Source: Patiria pectinifera (taxonomy: Eukaryota; Echinodermata; Asteroidea; Valvatida; Asterinidae). From it: a DNA stretch of 64,000 nucleotides. The position numbers and the translations under genes are program-made. Where the stretch lies: NCBI GenBank assembly GCA_029964075.1, contig CM057149.1, positions 37,406,900 to 37,470,899 of the forward strand. The letters run 5' to 3'. Within the stretch, counting starts at the first letter, position 1. Every line of letters starts with the position of its first letter. Shown here in pieces: positions 1 to 13,616 of this stretch. Below the pieces are notes generated by a model, which was given only the letters and a program-made list of their open reading frames with translations, searched no databases and was not told where the DNA came from.

Positions 1-405
1 TAGCTTTTTGCCGGTTTCAATATTCAAAAAGAAAAAACTGTGCACATGCATACAAGTTGAAGTATGACTGTAAATAATTGTAAAAATGTGTTTTTATATT
101 ATCAGATGCCACTTTTTTGTCGAGGATAACTTTTTTGTCGACACCTTTTTATTGGTCCCATTATTTTAGCTGGGTAAAGTCCCTTGACAGTTATAAGTAA
201 TTAGTGCAAAACACTCCAGTGGCTCATAATGTCCATCCCTGCATGCAAATTTTAACAGGCGCGCTTATTTATGCAACTTTTGACCAGCTGCAGCTGCCGT
301 GTGTAAAACTTGACTGGCGAGTTTTGCATATTTGAATATTCAGTCAAGTTCAGATTCGAATAATTGAATACTAAATTATTCAAAAATGGACATCCCAAAT
401 CTCTA
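1..405 (+). repeat. hAT-like MITE family A, copy 1 (left end cut off by the window)
   Basis: Aligns along its length with the complete copy at 30218-30688: shared blocks TTTTTGCCGGTTT, ATGCCACTTTTTTGTCGA, TTATTGGTCC, CAAAACACTCCAGTGG, and the AT-rich end TACTAAATTATTC. The right terminus (ATCCCAAATCTCTAG) has decayed relative to the AGCCCTAG end of the complete copy. Confidence 0.8.
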
Positions 406-3400
406 GCATCCCAACTTTCCATATATGTACACTTGGTTCATCCTGATCACCTTGAAACCCTTTGTCGCTATATTTTTTCTTTATTCTCATATTTGTGCCA
501 ACCTCAGTTCTCCGCAAGGAATAAGCAATCATCCCCACAAACATCCAACTACATGACTGATTGTCGAACAAGATGTTTGAAAAAAAAATCCACTCTTTTA
601 AAATTTTTCGAAATGCTTTTAAGTAGCTATCCCCACGTGAAGCTGATCGCAATCAGCCTTTTATCCTGGTTCAATCAGTACAAACTCTCCAAACATTGAG
701 AGGGTGTCATGTCATTCACTCATTTTTCCAGGAAACGTTTTTTTACAGCACATTTAAGCAACCAAACAATGCAATATCTTCAGCATTCAGACCGGATAAA
801 TTTCCGAGCAAAAGATGCGCAATATTTATACACGGCAACTGCAGCGGCGCACCGATTTTTATGTAACCCTCCCCCGAGCTTTCCAGCGTTACATATGACA
901 GCCAGAAGGCTAAGCTGTCTATTTTCATTGTGTACTACACCTTGAGGAGGCAAAATGCTATGGGGATGAGGTTTATCGCAGCAAAGGAAATGGAAAATCT
1001 ATACAAAGTAAACAGGTAGCGGGTGTACGGGGATACATGTGTATACGGCTACAGGTGTGTTGGCCTGCTAAATTGATATTTTTGCCCCCGGCTTTTTGGA
1101 CGTTGAAAAATAATCTTGTTTGGGCTTTGTGTTGGGACTCAACAAATGATACGAGAGGCACGCAGCAGCCTCATCAGTTTAAGCTTTAGGGGGAGGGGGG
1201 TTGTGAGAAGCGCAATACCCCAGGGCAGGGGGAACAGACAATGCAGGTGGCCTGTTCGAATGAGTTAGATAATCAAGACAAATTGGAAGCATCACAAGGA
1301 GTGTATTCTTCCGATATGAAAATTTTGTTGAAATAACATTTCTTGTGGACGTTACTCAACGATGGTGCCCGGAGGCCGCGCAAAGCTGCACGCGGTTATT
1401 ACGGTAATAACCAAACGTCCTAAAGCACTGTGTGTAATGACCATGAACCAATGGGAATACAGAGCCACATCATGAATATGTATTAAGTGTCACACCTATT
1501 TTGTTTTATTTTCAATTATGGAAACATAGAAAGCATCACTAAGAATGGAGACTACTGAGCTTAGTGGACACACTGCTTTGAAAAAATACCAAATTCTGTC
1601 ACCAAAAAAAACTTTTGACGACAGGCAGAGGAAATCAACACCACACCTCAACATTAGAGGCCAATGAAATGACAACTGCGCTGGCCTTGAAGTTTATTCA
1701 ACAGCAAAGACAATTGTGCGTACATGGAGATTTCTATTGTTTTATCACTACTTCAAGCAAAATGTGCCTCCTACATGTAAGTTTACATGCTGTATGCTAT
1801 GCTTACTGCACAACAGAGCAACTACCGGTATATCTAGGTTCTGATGGTCACAAAAAAAGGGCATTAAAGAAATTGGCCTTTGTCAAAGAGCATTTAATCA
1901 AACAGGCAAAAATGTACAAGTTCCAGTACCAGTGCTGACTTTATGGAAAGATCTTTCACACGATTCCAGGAAAGTCCATCGGAGGTTACAATGCTAGGGT
2001 TGTATACATTTTTAAAGTGTTTTTCATTCTTACAAATATCTGCTTCCTGTTACATTGTGTAGAATTGTTATGCATTTTTACAATTTAACAAAAGACCTTT
2101 TTGTATTTTACCTGCATTCTGTCTTCTTGTTAAAATGGGTTAGTTTTTTGGGTTGGATAATTCAAACTAACTTCATTTTTAAATTTCATTTCTCTTGTTA
2201 TAAATATGAATGATTTTTAATGGTTTTTAGTAAATCCACAACCAATTTAGCCTATGGGTCTTTGTGAAAAAAATGAACCAACAACTCGATTCCTTCACAA
2301 GAGAAAGATTTTCTCTAAAACTGATCCGTCAAAGATGTGTTCCCCCCCCCCAAAAAAATTAAACCCATGGCAAATTCTAACATGGAACCATCTTAAAAGA
2401 AAGTGGGTAACATTGAGGGTAAATAACAGGTAAAGGAAGGGGGTGGGGAAATACTGGCGGGATATAATGGATAGTGAAGTCGCTGGTTTCCTAGCAGGGG
2501 ACATTGGATAACGAGAAGTGAGGAAGAACTGCATTTAGAATGGGCAGCTTGGAATTAAGCCAAGTCCTGTATGTCGGATGAGATTCATATCGCGATTCTC
2601 TAACACAGTTTTCTGGCACTTAAATGGGAGGAAATTCATTTAGTGTGTACATAATACATGATACACGTACGTTACTTTTAGCACACAAGAAAATTCCATG
2701 AAATTGTATTAATTCTGGGCAATCATATGTGTACTTATACATGTACCTCCTTATACATTTGTGCATCTTTTAAGGCTGAAAAGATTCAGTTGTCATCAAA
2801 ATTTGGTGTAGAATTTTTAGACTGGCCCTTCTCAAACAAACGTCTTTTTGTACTCCGAGGCATTTATTTTCTTGTTTTGAAACATGGACATTTACAAGGT
2901 TATTATTCATGTACGTGTAGCTTCTCACAAACTGATCACGGTTTTTCTTGTTTTCCCTTGTTTTTAATGGTTCTATTCTTTACAAAAGTTTGAACAATGA
3001 CATGTTGTAAGCTCAATATCCATTTGAGATGCATGTACATGTATCACAGAACAAATTTAATCAAGCTGTTTAAAAGTAACATAAAGCATGCTGCTCTCCG
3101 GGCATTAGACAACTTTCTATTACCAACTTGCAGATTCTTTCTTTCAGATTTGGTTCCAAAATGCATAAACTATGACCTAAAGTTATGAAGAAAGCTACGA
3201 GACAGTTGAACCTTTCAAAATTTGACAGACATCAACAAATCACTCTCGCCACCAATTTAACATACCGGGTAAATGTAAATGTACTTGCTCACTCACACGT
3301 TCTGAGAGAGAATTGAAGTTTGTAATAAATTGACAGAGGGTTTTCCTAAATAAGTTGTCCTATACATTCTCTGCAAATGAACAGCTGATAACACAGTGTC

Positions 3401-6400
3401 TAAATTCTTTACAGGGTAACAAAAAAGAAACATGTACCTACAGCTGTCCAAAACCACATACTCAAAAGACAGAAAGGAGCAGCACCTTTAAAGGGAAGAT
3501 GCAACATTTGCAAACATCAAAAAAACGAAATGATCAAATTATCATGAAATACCTTACTGGATTGTTAGGGAGTGACAGTCTAAAGCATCCTGTAAAATCG
3601 TGGCTCCTGGTGTACTGACATTTTCAAGAAAATTTGTATTTTTCCAACACTGGTCAGCCGACCAGCGTTGGAGAAAAAACTGGTTTTTTTCCTCAAAAAA
3701 CTGTTCCTATAATGTTTCATATTTTAGTTATTCTGCATTTCTTTGTAATTGATGGCACATATGTGGAGGGGTACAAGCCTGCTAGACTGATTCTCTGACC
3801 TTACAATTCCCTAAAGTCTATAAATTGCTCCGTTTCATCGTAAGTGGATCAGGGAACAAGACTACAAGAACATGATTGGTTTTCTTGGTTTTTCAAGCAT
3901 CTACAAGCTCCAAACGTGAAGCAAGTCAGTTTAACATTATTTGCTATAACATACTAATCCTCCAATCCATTTATTTCTGAAAATTGCAGCAAAAGCAAAT
4001 GTTGTACATTCCCTTTAATTACGACCGATGTAAGGCAGTAAAACACAAGGGCCCCTAAGAGACTAGCACCCAAGCAGAGCCAGAAGCAGTTTCCCATGAC
4101 AAAACGGAACCGGCACAGACAATTTACATACAGTCCAGCCCCGTATGGGACTAAACACAAACAACTCGAGCTGGCAAATAAAAACAAAGCCAGGTGCCAA
4201 ACGGAACCGATCATAAACAAGATTGTCATGGAAACAGTCATAAATATGGCCCGGCCAATAATAATCACGCACGCTGTGTGGTTGTGTACATGTACGTCTG
4301 TGTGTCAGCAATGAGGCCAATTTATGGACTTTATTATGATTGGAATATATTTCAAGGGTAAACGTGGGAGTTTTTTACATATTGGCCTCGTTGCAAAGGT
4401 TCCCTGACTGGTGAAATATGGTAATATATACAACTTGAGTGGGGTAATAACTAATACTTTTTGCCCAGTACGAAATTATCCTTTAAGAAATTCTACGAGT
4501 CAATGCCACATTAAAAAAAAATTGGAAACACCTGCCTGATATAGGCCTACATGTAGTATTGAAAACAGGATTCTCAATAGGCTTTTCAATTTTAAAAATC
4601 TTGAAAATTATTATACATTGACCATTTGAGTTTCAATGCACGACATTTGCAGCCGTTTTGAGAAACACACGTAGTGACCACAATAGGGCACTATTTTCGG
4701 TTTTGGTGCACTTTCTTCTTTTGTATTGACCCAAATTCACCAACAGCAAATAGTGCCCTCCTGTTGTGTCCGCTATCTCTCAAAAAGGCCAACACCTTGT
4801 GAAGAAACATCAGTTGGCTCAACACAGATAGGTCTACATCAAAGTACCAAGAACACCAGTACATGTACAATGTATCATAGAAAAGTCAGCTGCCCTTATG
4901 CAACAGTGAAGTACATCACAGACAAAATCTGTCTACCCATGCATTCCACTTTAACATTACTTTCACCAAATGAGGTCAAATGAGGTCACTCAGTGGACAT
5001 GTACATGTATGTAATAAAATACCGAGTTTTTGCAAACCTACATGTATGATGCCATCCCATCGGACCCATTACAAGGCTGTACGATGACAAAGTGGCCCAA
5101 CATCCACACACGCACAATGATCACAATTGATAATACGCCTTCTGCAGTTATGGCTATCAAAACCAGAATCAACGATGGATTTCCAATTTTCTTTTTATGA
5201 CTAAATACACCGGGGGTCATCTGAAGACTTACCTGATAGCAGTTAGACTCCATGACATAGTCGGAGTGGATAGCGACCGGGACGCGAGGGTAATACCATT
5301 CCCCCATCATTGCACCGACAGGGAAACAATAACACTGCCACAACCGATTAATTATACACCTGTCATGCCTCTCTGCTGGCGCACTTGAAACAGGACAGTG
5401 GGATCCTCACGTGTGTACATAAACACAAGTACGGACTGGCCGGCTGTACGTCTGCCTTTTATAAGCAGGGAGGAAAACTACTTACAATCTACTCATCATA
5501 CTGTTACAGAATCCAAACTTTGGGAAATCACACATGTATATAGACATAGAGAGACAGTTTCATGTGATGTCACTTTTTTTTTTGTCCGACGATCAATCAC
5601 CAGCACTTAGTTTGATGAGATAAAGAATTCTTATTCCTGGAGGAATACGATTGCATGATACGGTGGGGGCTGATTTGATTGGGACTTTTCTTGCCATCAG
5701 GGCACTTGTCACTTGTTTTCAAAGACAGGCCTAGCCTGCAATCAAGCGTGAAGATGGACAATAAGTGGCTAACAAAAGATGACATTAGCCATTAACAGAC
5801 ACGTCTTTTCTTCAGTCTGTATTATTCGCAGTCCGCCGTCACCCGCACGGAGCAAAAAGCTTACTGGGAATCAAGAGTGAAAGAGTAGTTAAAAACTGGC
5901 AAAAAGGCACACCTACTACTGGCATCTCCATCGAGACCAACAAACCGAATTATCTGGTTATTATCTCACCTCTTCCACGGTCCAAACTGACAGAAGGTTC
6001 TCAACTTAGGAGTAATTGCTGCAGAACAGCTTTTCATATTTGCAAAGATGAGCACGTTCGTTGACCACGCTCGTCACTTGAGGTGTCCAGGCGATGAACT
6101 TGATTAAATTTTATCGTGAGAGCTACTCTCTCACTCTCTCTCTTTCTCTCTCTGAAGAGCTAGCTAAGGAACTTGAGGTAATTATCGGTTGTTTTGGGAG
6201 CTGGGGGCCGCAGAGGTTAGGACAGTGTGAGCATCCTGACTTGAGTTCCAACCAAGGAGATGATGAGAAGATCGTGGGGAGGAAGTATGTTCCAAGGAAA
6301 ACAGGTGGTAAAAACAGGAAACCTTAGATTATGATGCAAAATTAGGCAATAGAAGACGCCTGGCAATAGGATGCATTGTAACTGACAAACATTCACGCCG

Positions 6401-7055
6401 CAGGCTTGTTTTCTTTCTGTACTGTGCCTTGTCAAGACCCTTGGAAGAGGTCGTAGGGACAGTCTTTGACAGCCAATGCTACAAACACTCTCTGTTTGTA
6501 GGGGGTTATTTTTGTCCAGAGCAGCCTCCAATATGCAAATAGAAACAGGATCGTCTTGAAAGACTGCCACTTCCACACAATATTTTCAGAGGAAATCGAA
6601 GATGTAAAGGAAAATATTTGTATACTATTTGGCCTTGTCTCCCAGCCCTATCTGATGAAAGCTTTTTTTCCCACAAAGTCACTGCCTGCCTTGGTGCAGA
6701 GCACACAATGTATGAAGACAGCACTTTTAAGAAAAACAAAAAACAGACTCCCCTGAACCAAGTCGCAGTTACTGATTTCAGCTTCCTGACAGATTGAATG
6801 AAAACAGATCATCACTGGAGTAAGGATGTAAATTCCCTCCAGGGTCTAGAAGAAAACAGCACTTAAATGTAAAAAAAAAAAAAAATAGAAGTAAAATCGT
6901 ACTTTACTCTTAACTATAAGTCAGCTAAGGTTGCAAAGTTGTAATTTACATACATGTGTGTGTGAACTGATCAAATCAAGATTTGAATTTTTTTTCATTT
7001 TTCATTTTTTTTTTTTAAAGAATTTCATGCAAACTTACTGTACATGAGGTCTTAA
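406..7055. other. non-coding stretch, no gene recognised
   Basis: AT-rich DNA with homopolymer runs and a CT-rich microsatellite at 6124-6153. The short ORFs here show no family resemblance and no codon bias. A small near-perfect hairpin with CCAACACTGGTC / GACCAGCGTTGG arms lies at 3643-3670. Around 3490-3620 there is faint similarity to the ends of the TTAA-flanked family B (AAAGGGAAGATGCAACATTTGC-like). Nothing else is supportable. Confidence 0.5.
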
Positions 7056-7284
7056 CCAGTTCACGTCGGATGATTTGTATACACGCAAAGGTTTTGCGGT
7101 TTTTATAACGGATGACGGATAAACACGCAACGAGCAAGGCCGGAATTATCTGTCTGCGACCCGCTCCCAGCGAGCGAGGCTGGAAATATCAGGGTGTGCT
7201 ACCCGCAGACGACGGCCTAAACCCGTCTGGCATCGAGGTTCGCCTGGGTCCGGTCACTGTCAAAATTATCCAGGCGTGAACTGG
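7056..7284. mobile_element. 229-bp MITE flanked by TTAA
   Basis: TTAA at 7052-7055 and 7285-7288 flank terminal inverted repeats CCAGTTCACG / CGTGAACTGG. The body is GC-richer than the surroundings and has no ORF. TTAA duplication fits piggyBac or Kolobok-type transposition; the superfamily is not proven. Confidence 0.8.
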
Positions 7285-10200
7285 TTAATTAAGTATTTAA
7301 AATTCAGTATACAACCCCAAATAAAATTTCAAACTTAAAAACTGCAAGAGAAAGACCAATTCAACAATTCAAGTAAAACGGCCAGGACTAATTGTTTCTG
7401 TCTCAGTTGAAAATTTACATAAAATTGTAATCAAATAGAGAGCAGAGTGGTAGTTTCTGAGCAGAAAATGTTGCTAAGCACATTTTATGTGCTAAGCATA
7501 AACAGCACAGCACCAGCCAACAGAAATGTTTATTAGATTACATTGTCACTGGTAACCAGTTTTTGCCAAGCAAATCTTTTATACGCTTAGCCAAATTCTG
7601 TACCCGACAGCTTCTTGAAATCAGTGGCAACAATAAAAAGTCTTACACTTGTACAGTAATGTTCACAAGATTCCCTTCAAACATTTTTACTTTAATGAAC
7701 ACAAAGCTGGGAAGCAATACTGAAGAGAAAGGAATTGTCCAGCGTTTCCCAGAGCTGGGATTTGGGGTTAGAAACTCCAAAGAAACCAAGCAAAACAAGT
7801 CACTCTGATGATCATTGCCACTAATTATAGCTTATGGCTCTCTCCAGGGAGGCTCGGGAGAATTTTGTGGTTGAAAACGCGTCATAATACTGCACGTATG
7901 TTCTTCAAGGCTGGTCTTTTTTGTAATGCTCAGATGTGCCTGAAACTATAGGACAAGTACGGAAGACCGAAGTTAACACAACACTAGCTGAATTATAGGG
8001 TTTCTCTTAACTTTATATTTTCTAGATGGCCTGACCAATTACATAAAACTCAGTTTTAAAAAAAATCAATCAGTATTTAAATAATTAGTCCACAATGGAC
8101 GTTTATTACCTTCAGATATTTGTTATTATTCATTTTTTTTACATTCTATATTTATTTGAGTGACATACCGGTACCTCATACGATTGAAGAAATGACGATC
8201 CCCACCCAATTTTTACATTTTACATTATAATATGGAAGTGACAAGTTACTAAAGCGAACATTTTCCGAGAAAACACAGTAACTATAACCCCACTTGTCAG
8301 ATTAGGCCTATTTGGGGAGTGTACTTACTGGTCCATCACACTTTTGACGGGTAAAATACATGAAGCTACCGGTAGTACATTGTACACCAGCGAGAAAAGT
8401 AAACCCAAGGATTATGATGAAAGCACAATTTAAGCTGCCTCCGAGCTACTTTTGGCAGAGCAGGATGAGATGGGTAAAAACTGATGTCTCCTTTAATGTA
8501 CGAAGAAAAAAACCCTAAAGAATACCCCAACAAGAATAAAAGTTTGAGTGGAAGCGTGATAGCTTTAATGCCCCTTGCTGAAAAATCCACCTTGGGATAA
8601 GTGTCGGCAAAACGTCTTCAAGGGAATCCTCCCCTCCTCAACGCCCCCTTCTCTTCTCATCCACACAATCCCCAACACCGCCCCTCGTTGACTCTCGCCT
8701 CTACAAACACCTTCCAACAAGGCCCCCCTCTCCCCACCCATCCTCCCCTCCCCCCCTACCTTCACTCTCATCTCTCTAGGACAGTGCCGGAATTTCCTCC
8801 AATTATGAGGCAAAGTTCTAAAAATGAAGAAGACTGTCTGAGAGCAACGGAAGGAGACTGACAAATATGTGACACGCAGAGGAGGAAATAGAATGTAGGG
8901 GGCTAATGAAATCAAGCCAAACTCAATATAGTTGAAATCCTGACATCAGGGAAAACATCGTGTAGATCAGCTCCATACACGAACATGAAGGGGACTTCAA
9001 CTTAGCGGACACCACCGGTAATTGGCCAATTATTTTCACAGTGTTTTAAGACTGACCCCCTCCGAGGATCTGAAAAACAACCGCGGGTAATGGCGCATTC
9101 CCAGCACACAAACAGGCAGCACTGTCAGGAACAGCATCGCCGGCCAAACAAAATTCATCAACTGGGATTGATTAGGAAACTTTTTTTTCTGCAAACTTCC
9201 AATTTTGGATTGTATCGGTTCAGGGAAGCGCTCGTAAAATAATCATTTGTCATCGTTTGTTTGGAAGCTGAAGCATTGGCACTACAGCCTGAACATTATC
9301 CAGGTATACTCATTTCTACTCACCTGGTTATGTCTCTTTTTCGTTGAGCCGGCCAACGAACCAAAACCAAAAAACACTGTCGACTCTGTAAGCTGCCCAT
9401 TCTTATTTACTCACACACTGTTCGAACAATAAGTCGAAGCCTTTTTGACCTTACACTCAACCAACACAATTAGGACTGTGTCACTAAGTTGTATGGAAAA
9501 TCAGTCAGCTCATTTTTTTTATCACTTAAATTATATTGATTGCTTTAATGAGTAGGTCCACTTTTGGTTACATTTTGTTTTAATTCACTGGAAACCCGAT
9601 ACAATGCTAAACTGTGACATGTGAAACTGAAATGTTGACAATTAACTCAACAAAAAAAATCATCCATCAATTTTTTTTCAGAGTTTGGTTTTCCTTTTTT
9701 TTTTCTGATTGCGTTTTTTACAATTGTCTTTTTTTTTAAAGGTAAATTTATGGATGAATATAAGTTGCAGAATAGTATTTTTTTGGTTTTAGTGTGTGTG
9801 TGTTTGTTTGTTTGCTTTGGCCAAAGGAAAACATTCGCCTATAATATAAAAATATTTTTCTTGGAAGATTGACCGAAAGTAAAATCAATTTTATAGCCGG
9901 GATAATATCTCAAAGTATAATATATCCCTCACTGCTTTTAGTGCTGTTTAATCGCAAGTGCAGCGCATTATGTACGAATAAATTTACTTGGAGAACTTTG
10001 TATACACAATGGCAAACAGCAGAGAAAACAGACCACTTCCCTCTGACATTTATCTAGGGAGTTGTGTAAACAACGAATGCATTTCTTGTTTAGATTCCCC
10101 TTTCCATTAATCTTCAATACACTTGTTATTATGCTAATGTTGTTGGCTTGTTTATCCAAAGCCAGCTACATACAGAGGTCAGTAATTTAATCTTGGTGGG

Positions 10201-10972
10201 ACTGTTCCATCGTGGCGGGATGGGTGAGATATTGTTTTTGAGGGGGACAAATAAAGTAAAGCTAATACAAACAATCAATCTATAGACATTGGGGCCATGT
10301 ATGGGGTGACTCATATTTTAACCTAGTAATACCTACATATTAAAAACAGCAATTTTTCTTTTAGAAAACTAACATCAGATACATATTTGATTCAAATTTG
10401 AAACCTTCAGAATTCAGGCATTCAACGTGAAAAGTCCCCCTACTCCTTAAGGACATTCCAAGCCAACCACAACAAAACTTTCTGCGGTGTTGTTATGTTT
10501 TATGGTGTAAACGGGAAGTGAAATGAAACAGGAAATGGGACAAAAAATTACAAGTCCAACTATTAAAATACTTTACTTGTGGCACATCAAAAACATTCAT
10601 TTTAAATGTTTTTAACAAAAAATATATGACAGTCTAAGCCAGAATTTCAGGGGGTGTCCAATGAACCATACATGTATGGCATAATCTTTCAGAATAAAAC
10701 AAGCATCTCAAAAAAAAGTGTTCTCCTTTCTTTCATTTCAAGTTTCAAAACTTCCAAAATTTACAAATAGGTAATTAAAAAATGAATATTGTACTTAGTT
10801 GACTAAAATCTCTGGTACATGCAACAGTTTATCATAGAGCTTCCTCAAAGGTACATACATGTATTCCACTGCAAGAATGATATTTCCTTCAAGTAAGGTT
10901 TACTAGTATGTAGAATCCATGTCACCTGCACAGGGCTACTGCAGTGACTCATTGGTTGAAAGTTACACAGGT
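7285..10972. other. non-coding stretch, no gene recognised
   Basis: Unique AT-rich DNA with A and T homopolymer runs and a C/T-rich patch at about 8618-8790. The overlapping ORFs over that patch on both strands are composition artefacts. No promoter, RNA gene or repeat boundary could be defined. Confidence 0.45.
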
Positions 10973-11227
10973 GCTAGCCAATGGGGAGGCTTGTATGCAA
11001 ATGAAGGGGATCCATTTCATATGACATTGGCACCACCTTCACACAGTGCTAGCCAATGGGGAGGCTTGTATGCAAATGAAGGGGATCCATTTCATATCAC
11101 ATTGGCACCACCTTCACACAGTGCTAGCCAATGGGGAGGCTTGTATGCAAATGAAGGAGATCCATTTCACATGTCATTGGCACCACCTTCACACAGTGCT
11201 AGCCAATGGGGTGGCTTGTATGCAAAT
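10973..11227. repeat. 75-bp tandem array carrying a CCAAT box and octamer per unit
   Basis: Three full units and a partial fourth start at 10973, 11048, 11123 and 11198 (period exactly 75). Each unit has GCTAGCCAATGGGG and, 12 bp after the CCAAT, ATGCAAAT (10995-11002, 11070-11077, 11145-11152, 11220-11227). The units are almost identical, so the array is young or homogenised. Because 75 is a multiple of three, two reading frames stay open across it (25-residue repeats); I regard those as by-products. Confidence 0.9.
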
Positions 11228-13579
11228 ACCTGTGTTCTTTAGACCCATTTTATAGGAAATGGACACCACCTACACGCTGGTTGGCATTCATGAGGACATT
11301 TTGGTTGCAAAGCTTTTATTGCATGAAAATGAAGGTTTGAAAATTTGATTTATTTGAAAGTTCTCTATTAAAGCTGTTTGCATTTTTTATTCATGCTCAC
11401 AACAATTACATGTATAAATAAAGTCAAGTTATTGTGATAACATTTGAAATTATTTAAACTTTAATTATGGAATGGTTCAGGCCGAGCACATTGGCAAAGA
11501 CAGCATGTCTGTTCATTGTGGTTAACAGTCTACGACAGGCCAATTTACACTTGAACCACAAAGAGCTTTTTCACAGTGGAACAATAGCAACCCCACACAT
11601 AATCCATTCTTTCAAAAGTAAATGGCACCACTTTCCCACCACAACAACCATCCCCCCTTCCCCCTTGATCAAATTGGATATTCAGCGCCGAGAAAAGCCA
11701 GGATAAATAATAAATGGGGCAAGAACCTCCATTGCACAAACAAGACTAACGGCAGGTTGGCAGCTGTGCATTCAAAACCTTGTTGTTATATGCGAGGGCA
11801 AATGAACCACCTAGGCCCGGCCATTTTACTATGTAAACAACAGCCAACACAAAACAAGCAACGGGTAAACAAACACACACCCAACCTCCGCGCATTTCTT
11901 TTTTCCTTTCGGAGGAGAAAGCTCCTTGGTCGATGCCACTCGGGGAAGAGAACCGAGCAAGTGTATTATTCTAAAGACTAGGCAGAGCACCATCATTATT
12001 TTATTTGGGCTATTATGTTTCACTCGCTGGCAAGCAAGAAGACGAGAAGCAACATCTGAGTGGCCATTATTAACGCGATTACCATTTTAAATGGCTCTGC
12101 ATCATTGCACGGAGCGCGACCCAAAAAAATTGAACCAAGAAACCAACGGAATCAGGGACTGAGGGAGATGTGTCGGTAGTTATGCAGGAAGCAGGAATTT
12201 ACAGCAGGAAGTGTTTTGCTGGGAAATTTGCATAAATACAGTTTTTGTGAGAAATTCCATGGAAATAAAATCAGGGAATCAATATTGTTAACTCAAAATT
12301 TAGCGAAATCCTGAAAGCTCCGATTTGAGCAATTCAGAATTACCGATTTACCATCGTGTTATTTATCAACAGAGCACATTCATTGTCAGCTAAAATTTGG
12401 CATTTGCGGGTCGCAGTGATTCCTTTAAAGACTGTGAATTCCATTTTGAATTATCGCCATTGGGAACCGCACAGGATTATGTGCCTCGAGGCTTTGTGTT
12501 TGTAGTAAACAACAGATGGTGGTCATATTGTGAAGTGGACGCAACGTCACAACTTAAAAGCATCCTTAGTCCTAGTCCAAACACGCGCCTGACAGCGAAA
12601 GATTCTTCATCTAACAATTCTTGAGATTTTGATAAATGACACAATAAAAATCACACACACGCATTGAATCAACAATGGATGAGGGAAAAATATAAAAAGC
12701 AACAGAACTGGTCCTATTAACTTGATGCACACCAATGTTGGTGGCAATTCACGAGTACTTCTCTGATTTCAAGTATTTATCATGCATGTTGTCTCACAAA
12801 GTAGGAAACACAGTCCTGCAACTTTGGTCCAGCAATTACATTATCTTCTCCCCCCCCCACACAATCCTTGACTTGCTGCCCCCTAGAAATGTTTCAGGAG
12901 ACAGCTGGAGTCTGAGATACATTTGCCCTTGAACAACGAAAAACTAAAATTACCTTGCCAACCAATGCTGGAAACTTAACCAGGGTGCATTGTCAACAAA
13001 ATGTCTTTTATTTTTGCCCATTATTTATAACCACCTTTTCTTCAACATTTAATTGTGGTGTCTATTTCTTAAAAAGCCCCAATAAATAAATGCCAAACTC
13101 AGGCATGCAACTGGAAATTTAGAAGAAAAAAAAGGAAACTCCAAGTCACGCAAGACTTTGTTCATTTTTTTTTCAATTTGTAATGAGAATTAATTTTTGT
13201 TTCAATTTTGTAATGAGAAGTTAAAAACAAGGAAATCAGCGGATCCGAGGAAAAGTTAACTGCCTGCAAACTTAATGAAATGGTTTTAAGTTGCATTCCC
13301 ATGCTACTTTCAAATTTTATCTAAAATATATATTCTTTTGTTAAACTGCTATTTTTCTAGCAATATAACTTGGTAATACTTTAAATGAGACATCGACCCC
13401 AAAAAAACAAAAAAACAATCGGCTCATGTTCAGTTATTGAATTATTACTTTACAAATTTTTGATTACTTGCAGCCTGACAATAATTCCATTCTCATGGTT
13501 AGGATAATACCAATCTCCTGGTTTTAGTTGGATCTGTTTGTTTGTTTTAAAACAGGGTTGAAGATGGCCCCCCCCCAAA

Positions 13580-13616
<37 letters not shown>

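Noticed and set aside
10919..11242. 107-codon ORF with 25-residue repeats
   Set aside because: The 75-bp repeat length is a multiple of three so more than one frame stays open; no signal peptide or known repeat protein resemblance.
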